The notes: generated from the sequence alone by a model not told the origin. 64,000 bases of DNA from Augochlora pura (GCF_028453695.1 NC_135779.1:12040831-12104830); one strand, 5' to 3'. Shown: positions 1 through 13,200, counted from the first letter of the stretch. Program-made: numbers and translations.

Positions 1-970
1 ATCAAAATCAAAATTAATTGTTCTCACCTTGCACATCGATAATGAAGAGATCAAAATTCAATCAAATGCGCGTTCCTTTCTTTACAATGTTTCTTACAAT
101 TACGAATAGGAATGAACAAGTAATGGTTTCAGAGGCAGATAATAGTATTTAAGGGTTGGAAGAAGAAACGTGGAAGCCATTTCAAAGAATTATAAAGAAT
201 TCTGAACAAAGCGTTTCTAGACTTTTTGTTATGCAACATTTTAGTCTTACTTTTACTGCTGAAGCATCTATGGAAAAATACGGGACACGCCCCTGTATAT
301 TACACGTTGCTCGAGCACGTCTTATGATTTTCAGTATAAAGCACCTCTAGAAGAATGCGAAGGCAAGCGCCGCGTGAAAATCAATGCCTCAGTCTCCTTA
401 ATTGATTAATTGATATTGTTTCTCGCCTTTTAGAATCGCGTGGCCACGGAACGGCGCCGACGAGTTCATCGAAGGTCTCCCGTTTAATCAATTATTTTCA
501 CCCGCGCCCATGTAAATGTCTTCGGCAATTTATTAATTATCGCTCGCGTCAGTCATCGCTTCAATTACCACCGATCCGTCTTTGGCGCTGATTATACCGG
601 ACCGAAGGTAATTTGTCGTACTGTCATCGGACGGATCCGTCGGGCGCGGCAAAAAAGATGGACGATCGTAGCTTTCGGCGTTCTTTATCTCGCGGTGCGA
701 CCACTTACAACAATTAACCGGGCAGAAGACCGTGTGTCGGTGTGTAGACGCGTCTTGGGAACCGGCGAGTTGGCCCTCAAAAAACCTGACAGTCGTCAAT
801 TATCTCGCGATCGTTTAGTAGAGCCTGCCCTTGTACGCTTTCTCTTCTTTCGACTTCTTCCGATTCTTCTTTCGTCGAGTCACCGTGCAATTTCTATCGA
901 TCTTCGAACAAAAGGAAGGAAATCCGTACAGTACCAGGGATTCGAATCGAATCGTACGTTCGATTTTCTC

Positions 971-1000
971 GAGTTACTGCGAGAAACTGCGAGTTACTTG
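971..1000. repeat. Three tandem copies of a 10-bp unit
   Basis: Units gagttactgc, gagaaactgc and gagttacttg follow each other without gaps; copies differ at one to three positions. Confidence 0.7.
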
Positions 1001-1974
1001 GAAATTCCAAACTGCTCAATTGCTCGTGCTATATTGCACAAAGCATGTTGCAATAATAATGATAATATTTATCGATATATGTTAACAGGGAAATCCCTTT
1101 TTGTTACAAAATGTTTAAGATTTGCAAATAATACGAAGAAAGAAGAAAAGAAACAAAAGACATTCGTACTAAAAATTCTTCTTTTATCAAGGGCTCGCTC
1201 CTGTTAATTCCTAAACGAATAAACATATAAATTAAAGATTTGTTCAATTTGAAAATTTTCAAAACAAAAATTCGAAAATTTACGAGAAACTTTAATCCTA
1301 TCAGAGTATTCGAGTCGTTCTGGTTTACCAAGTATTGTAGTTTTCCAAAGGATTCACCGATTTCGAGCAAACCCACCGAGTTGGTCTCGTAAAATTCGCG
1401 TACACGAACACCTCGATCGAGGACCGGAATATCCGCATTCTAATTAGCCCTTAAAGCGAAGAAATCCGCAAAAAATGTCCATCCGTGAGAGTCGCGAGTA
1501 TTTTACGAACTTTGACGGCGATTGGTTATCAGCTGATCAAATTAGTGCCCCGAAAAGGCCGAAGAGCAGAGCCTCCTCTGCATTCTAATTAGCGCTAAAT
1601 TCGTTGGATCGAGGCATTGCGCGGCTACTATCGAATCGGCGCGGGTCGGTGTTCTCTTTTTCGTGGCGACGAGAGTCGGTCGCCCGCGGACGGCGCAATT
1701 AAGAGGTTAAGGTTATCTGCCTACGTGCAATATTTACGGTACCGGCGCGATGCCAGCTCCGGGCTAATAGACGAGGAAACGTTCTTCTCACTTTCTGGCG
1801 TCCTTTGTTTTTCCCTTTTCTGCCTTCGGTCCGGTGTGTTCCCTCGGTACAACCCACACGCGAGGAGATAAAGTGGAGGATGATCGACGCAGTAAATAAG
1901 GTATAGAATACGCATATGTAAATCACGAAGGGCGCACCCACGCCCCCTTACTCAGCGGCCGTCTTCTGTCTTCG

Positions 1975-2015
1975 TCCTCTCCCTTCTCTTTCTCTCCTCT
2001 CTCTCTCTCTCTCTC
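1975..2015. repeat. Pyrimidine-only tract with CT microsatellite
   Basis: All 41 bases are pyrimidines, ending in about nine CT dinucleotides. The tract sits in a GC-rich block of intron. Confidence 0.85.
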
Positions 2016-2337
2016 ACTATTTTTCTTTCTTTGTCCCTGTCTCTTTCGCTCAGTCTTCTCTCGCCACCCCGTGTACCGTATCTGGTTTCGTCCTCTTCCC
2101 TCTGCCCCGTCCATTCTCCATAAACCTCTCTCGAAGAGGAGAGACGGTTGATGAACGAAGAGGAGGAAAAAGGCGGCTGATCGAAGGAAGAAGAAAGAAG
2201 GTGCGTGCACGAAGGTGGCTCGGTTCTCGGTCCCGCGGCACACAATACCCTCCACTACGCGTTCGTGTGCGCCGAGTGCACTTCAACTTCTTTGCAGGCT
2301 CCTCAACAGCGAGATAAAGCAGCCGCGATACCTCCGA

Positions 2338-2388
2338 CCTCTCTCTCTCTCCCTCCCTCCCTCCCTCTTTCTTTCTCTCCTCTTTTCT
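2338..2388. repeat. 51-nt pyrimidine-only tract (CT and CCCT repeats)
   Basis: The tract is uninterrupted C/T, moving from CT dinucleotides to CCCT-type units and then mixed CT/TTC. Such tracts can form triplex (H-DNA) structures. Confidence 0.85.
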
Positions 2389-3445
2389 GCCCGTTCACCT
2401 CCACCCTCGTCACTTCAATCTTTTCCACCGACGTTCGCAGTTTTTCTTGGCCCTTTTGGCCCCCGTCCGCGACTCGGATAGGTTCGTCAACGGACGGAAG
2501 AATTTTCGTAAGAATGTTAATTGCATCGTTCGACCATCGCCCTCCTGGTTAGAGAATAGCGACGCGAACCGCGGGCTTTCTGCTGAATAATTCGTAGCTA
2601 TCGTTTGATCGCGGACGCGTGCCACCGGTTGTCTCTGCCAGGAAACTGCTGCGTAAGTGATAAACGCGGCTGGGTAATTGCATGCAAATACGGCTCGTAA
2701 TTAGTGGGCCGGCCGCGTCTTGCTCTTTGGATTTTATCGGCCGCGTTGGACCCTTCAGAACGATCCCGGTCAACGTTCGCCTCAGCTTTTATGAATGAAA
2801 ATTACGAATAGTGGATGGCGCGCGCTGGATCTGCGCTCTCATTCGGCAAAGATCGCGAAGAATCGCGTGCGATGTAATGGGAGCAATTAATTTGTGCTTC
2901 GCATTATTTTCGCGGTGTTTACGGTGACTTAACGCAGCTTGCAGAAGTTAAACGAGGTGCAAAATTGTGAAGTTGTTAAACGAACGATATTGTTACATTA
3001 TCTACGATTACTCCAATCGCTTTGCATATAACTTACGCTCATTACAATTAATTTTTATTTCGTGCCGAGATCCGCAGTTTACCTATAAATGTTGAAACGT
3101 TGTCTTACAAGTATCTGTACTTTCACCGTCCGCAAAGATAACTCTAAAATAATAAATAAACAATAGAATTGTTCGTACTTCGTTGCCATCAGAGATTTGA
3201 ATGTGTTCGTGTAAATGAAAAGAACGATAATCGGAAACGTTTTATACAGTTTGACATTTCATCTCTTCAACCGCGTGCTACTTCAAATGGCATTTAACCC
3301 CTTGCACAACGATGTCTTGCGCAACCACGTTGATTAGCACTTCGTCTTTTATAATTTCGCAAATAGAATTAGACAGTGATTGTTTCTTGTATGTCTCTAT
3401 TTATTTTCATTAATGAATTGTGATAGAATAATTTGTTTCAGTTGT

Positions 3446-3659
3446 AGCGGAATCAGATCTTGTACGTCCTTAGAAGGATTAGATTTCGTTGCGATTTAGA
3501 AGAATCAAATTTTGTTTCGATTTAAAAGAATTAGGTTTTGTTAAATATTTTTAGAAAAACTAGATTTTGTTAAATATTTAGAAGAATCAGATTTTGTCAA
3601 GTATTTAGAAAAACTAGATTTTCTCAGATATTTAGAAAAACTAGATACAGTTTCGATGT
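3446..3659. repeat. Degenerate 26-27 bp minisatellite, about 8 copies
   Basis: Units start roughly at 3446, 3472, 3498, 3524, 3553, 3580, 3607 and 3634. The shared pattern is AGAA(G/A)AA(T/C)(T/C)AGATTTTGTT followed by an AT-rich tail such as AAATATTT or TCGATTT. Central copies match each other best, and outer copies are more diverged. Two extra bases separate the fourth and fifth units. No similarity to a named repeat is recognised. Confidence 0.85.
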
Positions 3660-5320
3660 AGAACAAACGAGTAACATTTACAGCGACCGGGTTGTTTATA
3701 AAATAAACGAACGATAGTCACAATGCAAGGGATAAAAATCTTGTACTTCAAAGTGTTACTAACCTTGACTCATGATTTTGTAACTACAAATGTAGAAAAG
3801 GGAAGGTCCGGTAAGTGGGCATTAATGGCGGCTCGTAAAGTACCCTTGGCCACGGCGTTCACGCAGGTCGTATTCTTACGTAAGGCAGCGTCGACGATGC
3901 CCCATAACTTAGTTCGACGCCCTAAGACCAGGAGGTCTGTCCGGCTCGATCCGACGAATAGAAATCCGTGTCGTCGCGGCGAATGCCATCGGGATCGAGC
4001 CGAAACGCGCTGGCCCCGACAGAAGTCAAAACACGAGTCAACTCCGTTTAATCATGCGGCTTAATCTGCCGTCGTAGAGCGGGTTTGGCCGACCACCGCT
4101 CGACCGATCCCATAAAGAACTCGATCGTCGTAATTAATTTCACGGTTAACCGCTCGCCGCTTGATGCTCGGCCATAAAGGTGGCCGCGGAAATTTATGCT
4201 CCCTTCAGGGAAATCCCATGAAAAATTCGTGACGGTGGGCGTGCTGGGCTCTCGCGGCTGCTTCACGGAGCGTCATATAAACGACCGGCCTCCGATTTTC
4301 GACGGACGAACCGCGGTGGGGTATTTGTCCCGAACAAGCCGAAAAAATATTTAACTCTTAATATCGAGTACTTGTATCCAATATTCTGATCGAGTATTCT
4401 TAGTTTGTTATATATTGAAATACAATTAGAAAATGAACAATTGAACAATTCTTGTAATAAATAATTATATATCATTCGGATCCTTCCTCTTCTAAAAATG
4501 GTTTTAATCATTATTTACTCATTCTCTTATATTCGTAATTAATGGAGTTTATAATCAAGAAGCTGAATATACTAAGTCATTTAAATTAGTAGTTATACAT
4601 TCTAGCATTTTACTATTTATATACTTACTATTGCATTTGCTATAAACTATGTAAATTTTACGCTATTATAAATAAAATTTCGATCACAGATAAGGATTAT
4701 TCGTAACCAACATATAATTCCGGTTATTTGTAGTGATTACTATTTGTAAGCAAAATCTATTTGCGCCGTTCGTAATGGTTATTGGTAACGAAAGTAATAT
4801 TAAACAAAACTTAGTGGTTATACTTCAATTTTTTCTCGTCTTAATTGTAACAGGTATGGGCTTCGATCGTTCGGATAACCGTTATTCAGATAGTGGACGT
4901 CTCGCATAAGCGACGTTTATACAATCGTCGTTCCGCCGTGACTATTAGTGAACAAGATTTTTATTACGACGACAGTTCGAAAAAATCAGATTTTTCCGGT
5001 TTTCGGGGCGAAAGAGCCCACTGTGCGACCCCGTCGCGTACGGATCCCCGCAACGTGGGCCAGCCGAGGGTCCCGAGCATGCGACCGGTGCGACAGAGAG
5101 GAAAGGCGAAAGAAAGGAGAATCTGGAGAAAGAACGAGAAAGGGAGGAGTGCTGGCCAAATCGTAAATAAGAAGGCGATTGTCCTTTTAAGCGGCATGGG
5201 GCCCCGTACCGGACCGGGTGGGGGCAGCCCTTCGAGAAGGGGGCCCCCGCTGATTGTCCTTAAAGAATGGTAGCCGCATGACGGCCCCATTGTTCGAGTG
5301 CCGGTACCTGTATTCCCGTA

Positions 5321-5362
5321 ACATGTGCACGCGCGTGTGTGTGTGTGCGCGCGCGCGCGCGC
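5321..5362. repeat. 42-bp alternating purine-pyrimidine tract (TG/CG)
   Basis: From 5321 to 5362 every step alternates purine and pyrimidine, through ATGTGCACGCGCG, then a GT run, then a GC run. It lies in a GC-rich intronic block and is a textbook candidate for Z-DNA. Confidence 0.9.
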
Positions 5363-5538
5363 CGGCGCAAGCGCGCGCTCTCCCCCGGACACGAACACGA
5401 ACACGCACGCTCGTCCGTGAGGATCCCCTTTCTGGTTCCTTCGCGAGGGATAAGGAGAGTTCAGCTGTGTATCTGCGTATCGTCCCATTTTTGCTTCTCT
5501 TTCTCCACGTCTTCCGATCGGCCGTCCTTTTTCCTTCG

Positions 5539-5575
5539 CCTCGCTCCCTCGCTCCCTCGCTCGCTCCTTCCCCTC
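5539..5575. repeat. CTCGCTCC-type short tandem repeat
   Basis: Imperfect repeats of CCTCGCT/CGCTC follow one another in a pyrimidine-biased, GC-rich stretch. They produce low-complexity open frames on both strands. Confidence 0.65.
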
Positions 5576-7150
5576 CAGGCCTCCTCGCTTTTTCTCGTGA
5601 TCCCTTCAAAGCTGCACAGAGCTAGGCACAACAAGACGATTGGCACGCGAAACAACCTGTTGATTGTCTTATACCTGTTGCGCCCGAGGTTCTTCGACCG
5701 TCCACTCGCATTGTGCACGCTCGCTAAACTTTCCCGCGGAGGATTGGTTTTTCATGGTTTTCAACCTGGTCGATTGTTCTGGCATTGCGTTCATCTATGA
5801 ATGAGTTTATTGAGCACCTTGTGGGAATCGGAATAAGCGCCACGGAGTATTTCGTTTGGTATCGATTATGTCGATATTAAATCGAATGCGATAGCTTTTT
5901 ACGAATTAGCATACGCCATAGATGCATTAAGATTCCCTGTCCGGTCCCGTTTAATCTCGATGAATATTTCGAAGCTTTTTTTATCATACCGGCGAAGCAC
6001 TCTTTTTAATTTATGCATTTATGCAATGTGCAGATTTTTAAAGTGCGAGAACACTTGTACATTAACGAGACCCAGTGTTGTTTTTCTTTTCTTTTTACGA
6101 TAAGATAATCTGCAAGATCTGCGATAAGCGTTTTTCCCATAGATGGCAATACAGAAAATGATTTATTGGCCCATCTAATAATAGTACTTACGATAATGTT
6201 AGACAGTTTTACGAAGCCGAACGTTAATTCATAAAAGAGGAGTATACGGTAGAAGTCTACCAAAAGTAGAGGCGATCTTCTTTTATCTTTTACGAATGCG
6301 TTATTACCATAGAATGATAAATTATTCTGAACACATGATACATCGAAATGGCAGGACTAAATTTTTCCAAAGTGTTGACAAATTGACGTAACGAACAATA
6401 TAAAATAGAATCAATATTACTTCTATCGAATTAGAAAGTCGACTACCATAAAGTATAATCCTTCTTGGTAGTCTCTTAAAAACCATGTTACGGATGCACG
6501 TAATCAGCCGGTAAACTAATCCGATTTTTGACTAACGCGAAAAGTAATTCCGACTGATTAATTTCATAGCTTTAAAGGCAGCGTGCTCCGATCAAGCGCG
6601 TAATAATCGCCAATTAAATCGCAGGCATTACCGAGGAGCCCGGATCGACGCATTAAGGTGTTATTTATCTGAAACAGTAACCAATCGTTATCCGCCTCCG
6701 GTTCGACGACTTTGATTTGACGCGAGTTAGAGCCACCTGTTGAATACCGCGCACCTGTTGCTTCTCTCCGGGCACCCGCGTCTCTCATCCCCCGGCAATT
6801 CGGTCGCTTTTCTCGGCGTCGTCGATCTAATTGCAGCCCTGTGCTGATCCCGCGTGTAATTTAGCAGTTTGTGCGGCTCGGCGCGTTCTTTTTTCTCGCG
6901 TAGCAGCACACCGGCGGAGCCACCGTTTCCGAAGATGGCGTGTTACAGAGTAACCCCTCGATCGATCAGCTACTTGTTGATTGTTTTGTGGATGCCTGTT
7001 GCACAAAGGGTCCGTGCTTCTTCCGTTACACGCACGTACACCGCGAGGAGGGAGTCGAACAAGAAGAACAAGAAGCTCCCTCTCGAGATTGAAGGAATAT
7101 AAAAATCGTCTCTCTCTGCCGGCCATTATTTCGAGCAGGGGCCCGCAAGC

Positions 7151-7175
7151 GCGTCGCGTCGCGTCGCGTCGCGTC
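7151..7175. repeat. Pentanucleotide microsatellite (GCGTC)x5
   Basis: Five perfect GCGTC units precede a degenerate sixth. Each unit contributes two CpG sites. Confidence 0.9.
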
Positions 7176-8347
7176 GCTTGCCTTACCCCCGAAAAATAAA
7201 CGACCGTGTTTGCACTCGAAATCCATAATGCCTACGAGAGCGGTTAATGAGACGTTAGAGGGTCTCTCGCGGAGGCACTCGTCGTCCACCGGGTTTATTT
7301 ATAGAAGACTCGCCTCCGAGCCATCGGAACGGCGCGCGGCGGCGCGGTCGCTCGAGAGGATCTCTCGTCATCTGCGATTCGTCTCCGGGGCCTGTTATGA
7401 TACACCCGGGCTGCACGAGGCCGAGGCTTTTCACTCGGATCCACCGAAAAGACATCCCCCGACGGTATTCCGTGCCGGAGCGTCGTTCCATTCCCAACCC
7501 AAGGATATCCTCAAATTAGACACTTCGGGAGCGTTCGGTGTATACATTATTCATGATCCCTCAACGGGCCTCGCATAAATTCTGCGCCGAGAGTTTTCGA
7601 AGACTCCCGTGAGAGTGGAGGTGGAGGTGGAGGCGAGCCCGCGCGGTTACCTGTCGCTGGCTGCGCCACCCTGGCTCCTTCCCAGCAGCACGTGGTTCAA
7701 CAAAATCGTTAAAGGGAGGCGCGATCACGAGGTGACAGCGACCGACTCGCTTGTTCGCGGGTGCAGCCAATTTGCATGCCCCCGCGAGGGAGAACGACGT
7801 AGTCTGCGAGTCCTCCTGACAAGCTAATATTATGAGGCGAGGGTTGAGACGGTTCTGAAAATATCTGTTTCGAACGGTTCGAAATTAAAACATTTGTTCG
7901 AATTAGAAAACTGTGATTCTTCAGAAGCGATATTGTTTCTATTACGGTTGTCTTTCTCTTCTGTTTCGATTACGGTTCGATTCTGTGTGCAATAACATGT
8001 TTTAAATGAAATGTTCGATACATGATATCAAATACAATGATCTAGATCGGAACCCTACTTTAGTTCATTCACACATAATTCCTACTAACAAAGGATATAC
8101 ACCAAGCTTGGTTAGATTTTTTAATTATACCAACAGACACTGCAATTTAAGACATATATGTATATATTTTTACACGTTTGTGCTAGTCAAATAAAGTAAT
8201 TATTTTTTAATAAATACTTAGTTATAGCGAGTAGAACCGAAGCAAAAGTTACAATCATTTCTGTTCCGAGGGAACCAAAAGAGCGAATTTAGAATTTAAA
8301 AACAAAATAATCATGCAAATTCTATTTAATATAAATTTAAGTGAAAT

Positions 8348-8407
8348 GTAAGGATAGCTTATAAATAGCTTACAAACCGTAAGGGTAGCTTCTGAGTAGC
8401 TTAAAAG
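8348..8407. repeat. Two tandem copies of a ~31-bp unit containing paired TAGCTT motifs
   Basis: GTAAGGATAGCTTATAAATA and GTAAGGGTAGCTTCTGAGTA begin successive units (8348 and 8379). Each unit holds two TAGCTT words, giving four in about 55 bp. Confidence 0.7.
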
Positions 8408-8698
8408 TGGGTGAATCTAAAAACGTAGTACAATTTTTATCGCTTTAAAAACCTCTGTAACCATTCTTCTCGCAACGATGAACACGTAAATGACAAAGTT
8501 ATTAATTTAGTTCACGTTCTCGAAGTTCTAACCCACTGTGCGACGCGCCTTAGAGGCCACGGAAAAGTGGATCCGGTTTGGTAACGATAGGGTTGCTCGC
8601 GGTTTCGTGCCTCGTACCCGAAAACGTCCCTCAATCGCGATCGAGAGGCCGTGAAGGGAGTGCATTAAGGCCCGGGGCGCGCAGCCTCGGCGCCCGGA

Positions 8699-8729
8699 TC
8701 TCTCTCTCTCCCTCTCCCTCTCCTTTCCC
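8699..8729. repeat. CT-rich pyrimidine tract
   Basis: A run of CT dinucleotides grades into CCCTCT units, all pyrimidine, within a GC-rich block. Confidence 0.8.
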
Positions 8730-11700
8730 GGTCTCCTCTACCGATTCTTCGCTCTGACCGTCTCTTCTCATCCCGTTGGACCCGTCATTAACCGGGGACC
8801 CTTCTCTTGGTGAAGCCATTACCCATTCAAATTACGCTTATCGGTGGGTCCTCTCTCGAGTACATGCACCTTTTAAGGTCCCAGAAAACGGACGTAGCGC
8901 GGCGCGAGGGGGAGGGAGCTGATGGGCTCGACCATGAAAAAACGAGCAGAAAAGGAGAAATGGGGTATTAAGACTCAGCCAGTGTGTACAAATCGCCGCG
9001 ATGTGCATTATTGCTGTCCACCTTGGACGACTGGGTGCAGATAACACTCCATTTCTGCCGCACGCCTTCGTCCGCAGCATCCCGATTCCTGTCTCTTATG
9101 AGTTATTCGACTCTCCCCGGCGCTCTATCTGCGTCGCGTCGCCTCCGAGCAAAGTGCACTCCAGACCCCGATCCCCGATCCCCAATCCCAAACGTCCGGG
9201 GCCCCTCTTTCGACGACCGCTCGTTTCTTCCGAAGTGCTTGGCTGCCTGACAAATGGACCCGGGAACTTAGAAAAAGTCATTAGGGCATTTAGCCGCGCG
9301 GCATATTTATCTCCATCGCGTAATTCGAACGCGATATACTAGCCGGAATCGCGATTACTCATTTTAATTGTGTGAAAGTTGAGGCTAGGTTCGATCGCTG
9401 ATGTTCCCGTCGAATTGTTCCTTTTCAGGTTTGTTGACCAAGCGTTCTCAATGATATATGAACGGCTCCGAAGCCAATCAGCGCGTGTTCATTAATCTTG
9501 AAATTGAGATGAATAAGCATTGTGCAGATTGGCTGTAAAAATATAATAGTGTCGCTAATGATGCGGAGCACGATTTTTGTTGCAAGATGACATGGAAATC
9601 TACTTAACCGGAAGAGAAACGGAAGGAAGACGTCAATGCTTTTTTAGAAAATACAATTCCCTGTGAACAGTTTTATCGAAGTCGTTCCCGAATCGATTCT
9701 ATTGATTTGTCATCATTTCTGTAATTGCGATGCCTTGAAATCACGACGTGACAAGTATTTTCCAATGAAAAAGGCTTAGGTAGAAATATTTCTATAGTTT
9801 GAATCCATTGCTCAAGTCTTTGTTATAATGTGTGTCAAAACCATTGATGTGGTATTATTACTAAATAATTACATCGTTAGCTACCTGGACAACAAAAACT
9901 CTAATATCGTATTCTACATTATCATTGTCAACCACTTGTATCGAGACTTAAAAATGAAGCGATAGTCGTAGAACGTTTACAGAAGCAGCACACTGACACG
10001 AATCTTGGAAGCTTCGGATCAATGAATCGAAAGCATTGAAACTCGGAAGGCAGAATGTACCGTGAACATTGTTTGCCCCGAGATGGTCGAAGACGAGTAA
10101 AAGGGCCCGGCTCAAGGTGAACGCGAAAAGAGCGATAACGATGGTTGTCGGTATTCGCTCTAGCAAGGCTATAATAGATGAAATCCAGGTCTCAGGCGAT
10201 TCATGGATCGGAACGATGCACACGTTGGATCGGGAATTGTTATGGCATACGGGTTTCTAAGGGCCCTCTAATCATTGCCCCCTTACCGTCTGTTCGGGAT
10301 TTCTAACAAGCGTGCGATGCATTTTAAGGCCTCGTATTGGTTCGTTAAAGGTCTAACGAGGGGCGAATCGCATTGCAATAATTACTCCATACATGGCCGC
10401 GAATGTGCGCAAGCTTGTCCGGCTTGCGAGATGGATAGCGATCGATGTCCATTTGTAAAGTAGTGCTAATCCACTAATAAGCCGCACGCTGTATCGCGAT
10501 TGTTTTCCACGCTGACTTCATTCCTTTTCTCGGCCGGTCGACCGAGTTCTGTGACATGCGGCGCTCGGTTAATTGATGAAGTTGGGACTACTATTACGTA
10601 AATAATGCCACTTCGGATTTTTTTGCACTTGACGAGACGGCACTGTGCTAGGAACGCTTTTCAACGGAACCCTTAAAGGGAAGATCGCAAACGACCGAAC
10701 CTATTTTTCATTGGAAAAAATTCGATCGGTCGATGGAATACTAAGTTCCTGTTCGCGGTGCTTGATGATTGATCTATATGATCTTTCAGTTCGAGCGCAT
10801 TCATTTTTAGATATACTGGTAGTTTATATTTGGTTGCGTCGTGAAAGGAGTTTGATACACCTTATTGGCAAACGGTAATGTTCTAAATTTTTGCTTTCGT
10901 CGATGATCATAATTTAAATTATAGTGCTATTTATAGGCAGCGGATTTTATGCATTTATGAGAAAATTTACTACAATTTGAAACGTGAATTGAAACGAAAT
11001 ATTGTTATTTAAGGATAGACATTAAACAAACACGTTGCGACAGTAGCCAAATGAAATTATGATTCTCAGCGAACTCGGTTCAATTCCTGAAGTCAAACTT
11101 TTTGGAAATAAATATATCGATGAGCCGACTTCGCAGCAATCACTGCGTTGTCAGCCGGCTCTGATTCGCGACAGGTGTATCTACGTTGGACGGTGTCGAT
11201 GGCCACGTGGTCCGAATAATTATCGCGTTCCGGCAGCAGCGCACTTACGGGGACGGACAAATAATTTTTCCATAGGCACCCCCGTGGCGTGCTCGTGGCC
11301 ACCCGGTGCCAGCCATGGTTTTTGGTGGGGAGGCACGGGCCGCTGTTAACCTTCCTTCCCGCTACATGGGCCCCGATGGAGGAGCCCAGTGTCTCTCAGC
11401 CGTGATCCTTCGGGGCGCGCTTCCGAAATTCGAGGGCAAGGACACCATATGGTGAAACGAGACGCGTCACTTCCGCGTGGAATGTTTTCTTTCTCCCAGG
11501 AAACGGCGGCTCCTTGGCTCGAGAAACGATATCCTTCGGCTTTCATCCCGGCTTCCTTTTATTCTTTTTCGTCTTTGGAAATGCCTGGACTTTCTCCTCG
11601 GCTCGCAAACTATTCGATGGTCGGTTTGATCTATCGATTTATCGGCGACGCATCGATGTCGTCGCTGCATACCGCCTTTCGTTCGAAGTACTGCTCACGT

Positions 11701-12000
11701 TCTGACTTTCTTCGAGTAATTAGATTCTTTCCAGGAACGAAATTGTTTCGGGGAATCTATGGACGTATTCCGACGTTTACGTCGCATGAATTTGTTCCGC
11801 GAATATCTCTCGTTGTTACAACTCTTAGCGATCTATGCATATTCTACATATTTTGAAGGATAACGTTGTATCCCACGCCTGCGTCATCGCTATTAAAAAA
11901 CCTGAATATCTTCTACGGTCAGTTAATATCTCGGTTGAATTATTGGTTTGTTTGGATAGCTCGTCTGAAATATTTTATATGAATTTAACGCAACACACTC

Positions 12001-12131
12001 TATAAGATGTGAAAGGAACGCTTCAACATCCTAGTAGTTTCCAAACGAAATGTATATCAGGTTGCTAGGAAACTATGTTCGAAATCTTCTGTACGAATTA
12101 GCTTGTTCCAAAGTTCGTTTCACATTTCATA
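12001..12131. repeat. Imperfect inverted repeat able to fold into a long hairpin
   Basis: The arm at 12001-12027 (starting TATAAGATGTGAAAGGAAC) matches the reverse complement of 12105-12131 at about 21 of 27 positions. A second nested pair, TAGTTTCC at 12035-12042 and GGAAACTA at 12068-12075, is perfect. The whole foldback is 131 nt in AT-rich intron. It could be a decayed MITE, a structured RNA or chance; no terminal target duplication was seen. Confidence 0.6.
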
Positions 12132-12810
12132 GTTTCTATTTTATTGAATTACCAGGAAAGGTTTGGATCGAGATTACCGAGCAACCTGATACAAACTAAA
12201 ATAGAAAAAAATAATCGGTTCAAGAACAGAAGGAGCAATAAGAACGACGCGCAATTGGCATCACAATTATAGTGAACAATCCGAGAATCATCTTCGACAA
12301 GGGCATATCGAAAATGAAATCCGCCAGGCCCGATGCCCGATGAAGTCATCTTCCGTCGGTCCAGAATTCTCATCGGCACAGATCTCTTGGAACGGCGAGC
12401 AACGCTGGTTTGGTTTCACAAGTCGATCGGCTGTCCCGATAGAGCAGGTGTCTCGGCAATAATTATCGCGCTCCCGGGATCCTTAAAGGCTAACACCTTT
12501 TGCGAGAGGCGGCGATCTACGGCCGAGAGAGCTCCGCCGGGACGCAGGATTTTCTCGCGGGACGCCTCTAATGATACCTTTTTTACGCGGCCGGTGAAAC
12601 GCTGTTGGAGCGTGAAAGCAGGAAGTCGAGCAGGATTTCGCGGAGCCGGCGTCTCGGTAGCCGAACGTTGAGAGCCACTGGGTCCGACACACTCGGCGGC
12701 ATGAGAATTTTCCCACAGTCCCCACCACATGGCCTGCGGCCGACGCACACCCGCTCTCGCGACGTTGCCACACCTCTCTGCCCGGCTGAGAGGCACTGTG
12801 TTGCCTGCTC

Positions 12811-13200
12811 GAGAACGCCGGAGAGAGCGAGAGAGATAGAGAGAGCAAGAGACCGCGAGGGAGCTCGAGAGACCGTGTCGAAGAGAGAGAGAGAGGGAGG
12901 GAGAGATGGAGTCGGAGAAAGAGATCGAGCCGGAAAGAGAGCGAGAGGGACCGACAGAGGCAGAAAGAGAGCGAGACGGCGAAAGGTGGCTTGGGGAGAG
13001 AAAGGGAGAGAGATATCTGAGAAAGGAAGGAGTGAATGAGGATCAGAGGGTGGGGGGAGTGGATGGGGGTGGATCAGTGACAGAGGAAAGGAGAAAAGGT
13101 GAGGCTGAGAAAGGAGTGCGTGCACGATTGGGAGATTGTAAAGTAAATAGAGAAACAGAGACAGAATTCTGGCACGGAGAAAGGTGAAAGAAAAGAAACG
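12811..13200. repeat. ~390-bp purine-rich (GA) low-complexity block
   Basis: The + strand is dominated by GAGA, GGGA and AAAGAGA words, with a pure purine core at 12880-12906. It opens Arg/Glu-rich frames on the + strand and Leu/Ser/Pro-rich frames on the - strand (up to 230 codons at 12583-13275). I treat these as low-complexity artefacts, not genes. Confidence 0.8.

Noticed and set aside
935..960. Minus-strand TTCGAATC resembling a tRNA T-loop
   Set aside because: The flanking bases do not form a T-stem and no acceptor or anticodon arms are found.
4964..5488. 174-codon - strand open frame and overlapping + strand frames
   Set aside because: It spans the alternating TG/CG tract, giving His-Thr and Ala-Arg runs; overlapping frames on both strands point to lack of stops, not coding.
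7210..7578. 122-codon + strand open frame
   Set aside because: No domain or low-complexity-free similarity recognised; GC-rich block. A protein search with no conserved hit would confirm rejection.
10390..10460. Cysteine-containing frame near 10400 (ECAQACPACEMDSDRC)
   Set aside because: The spacing does not match an EGF module and there are no matching splice sites in phase 1.
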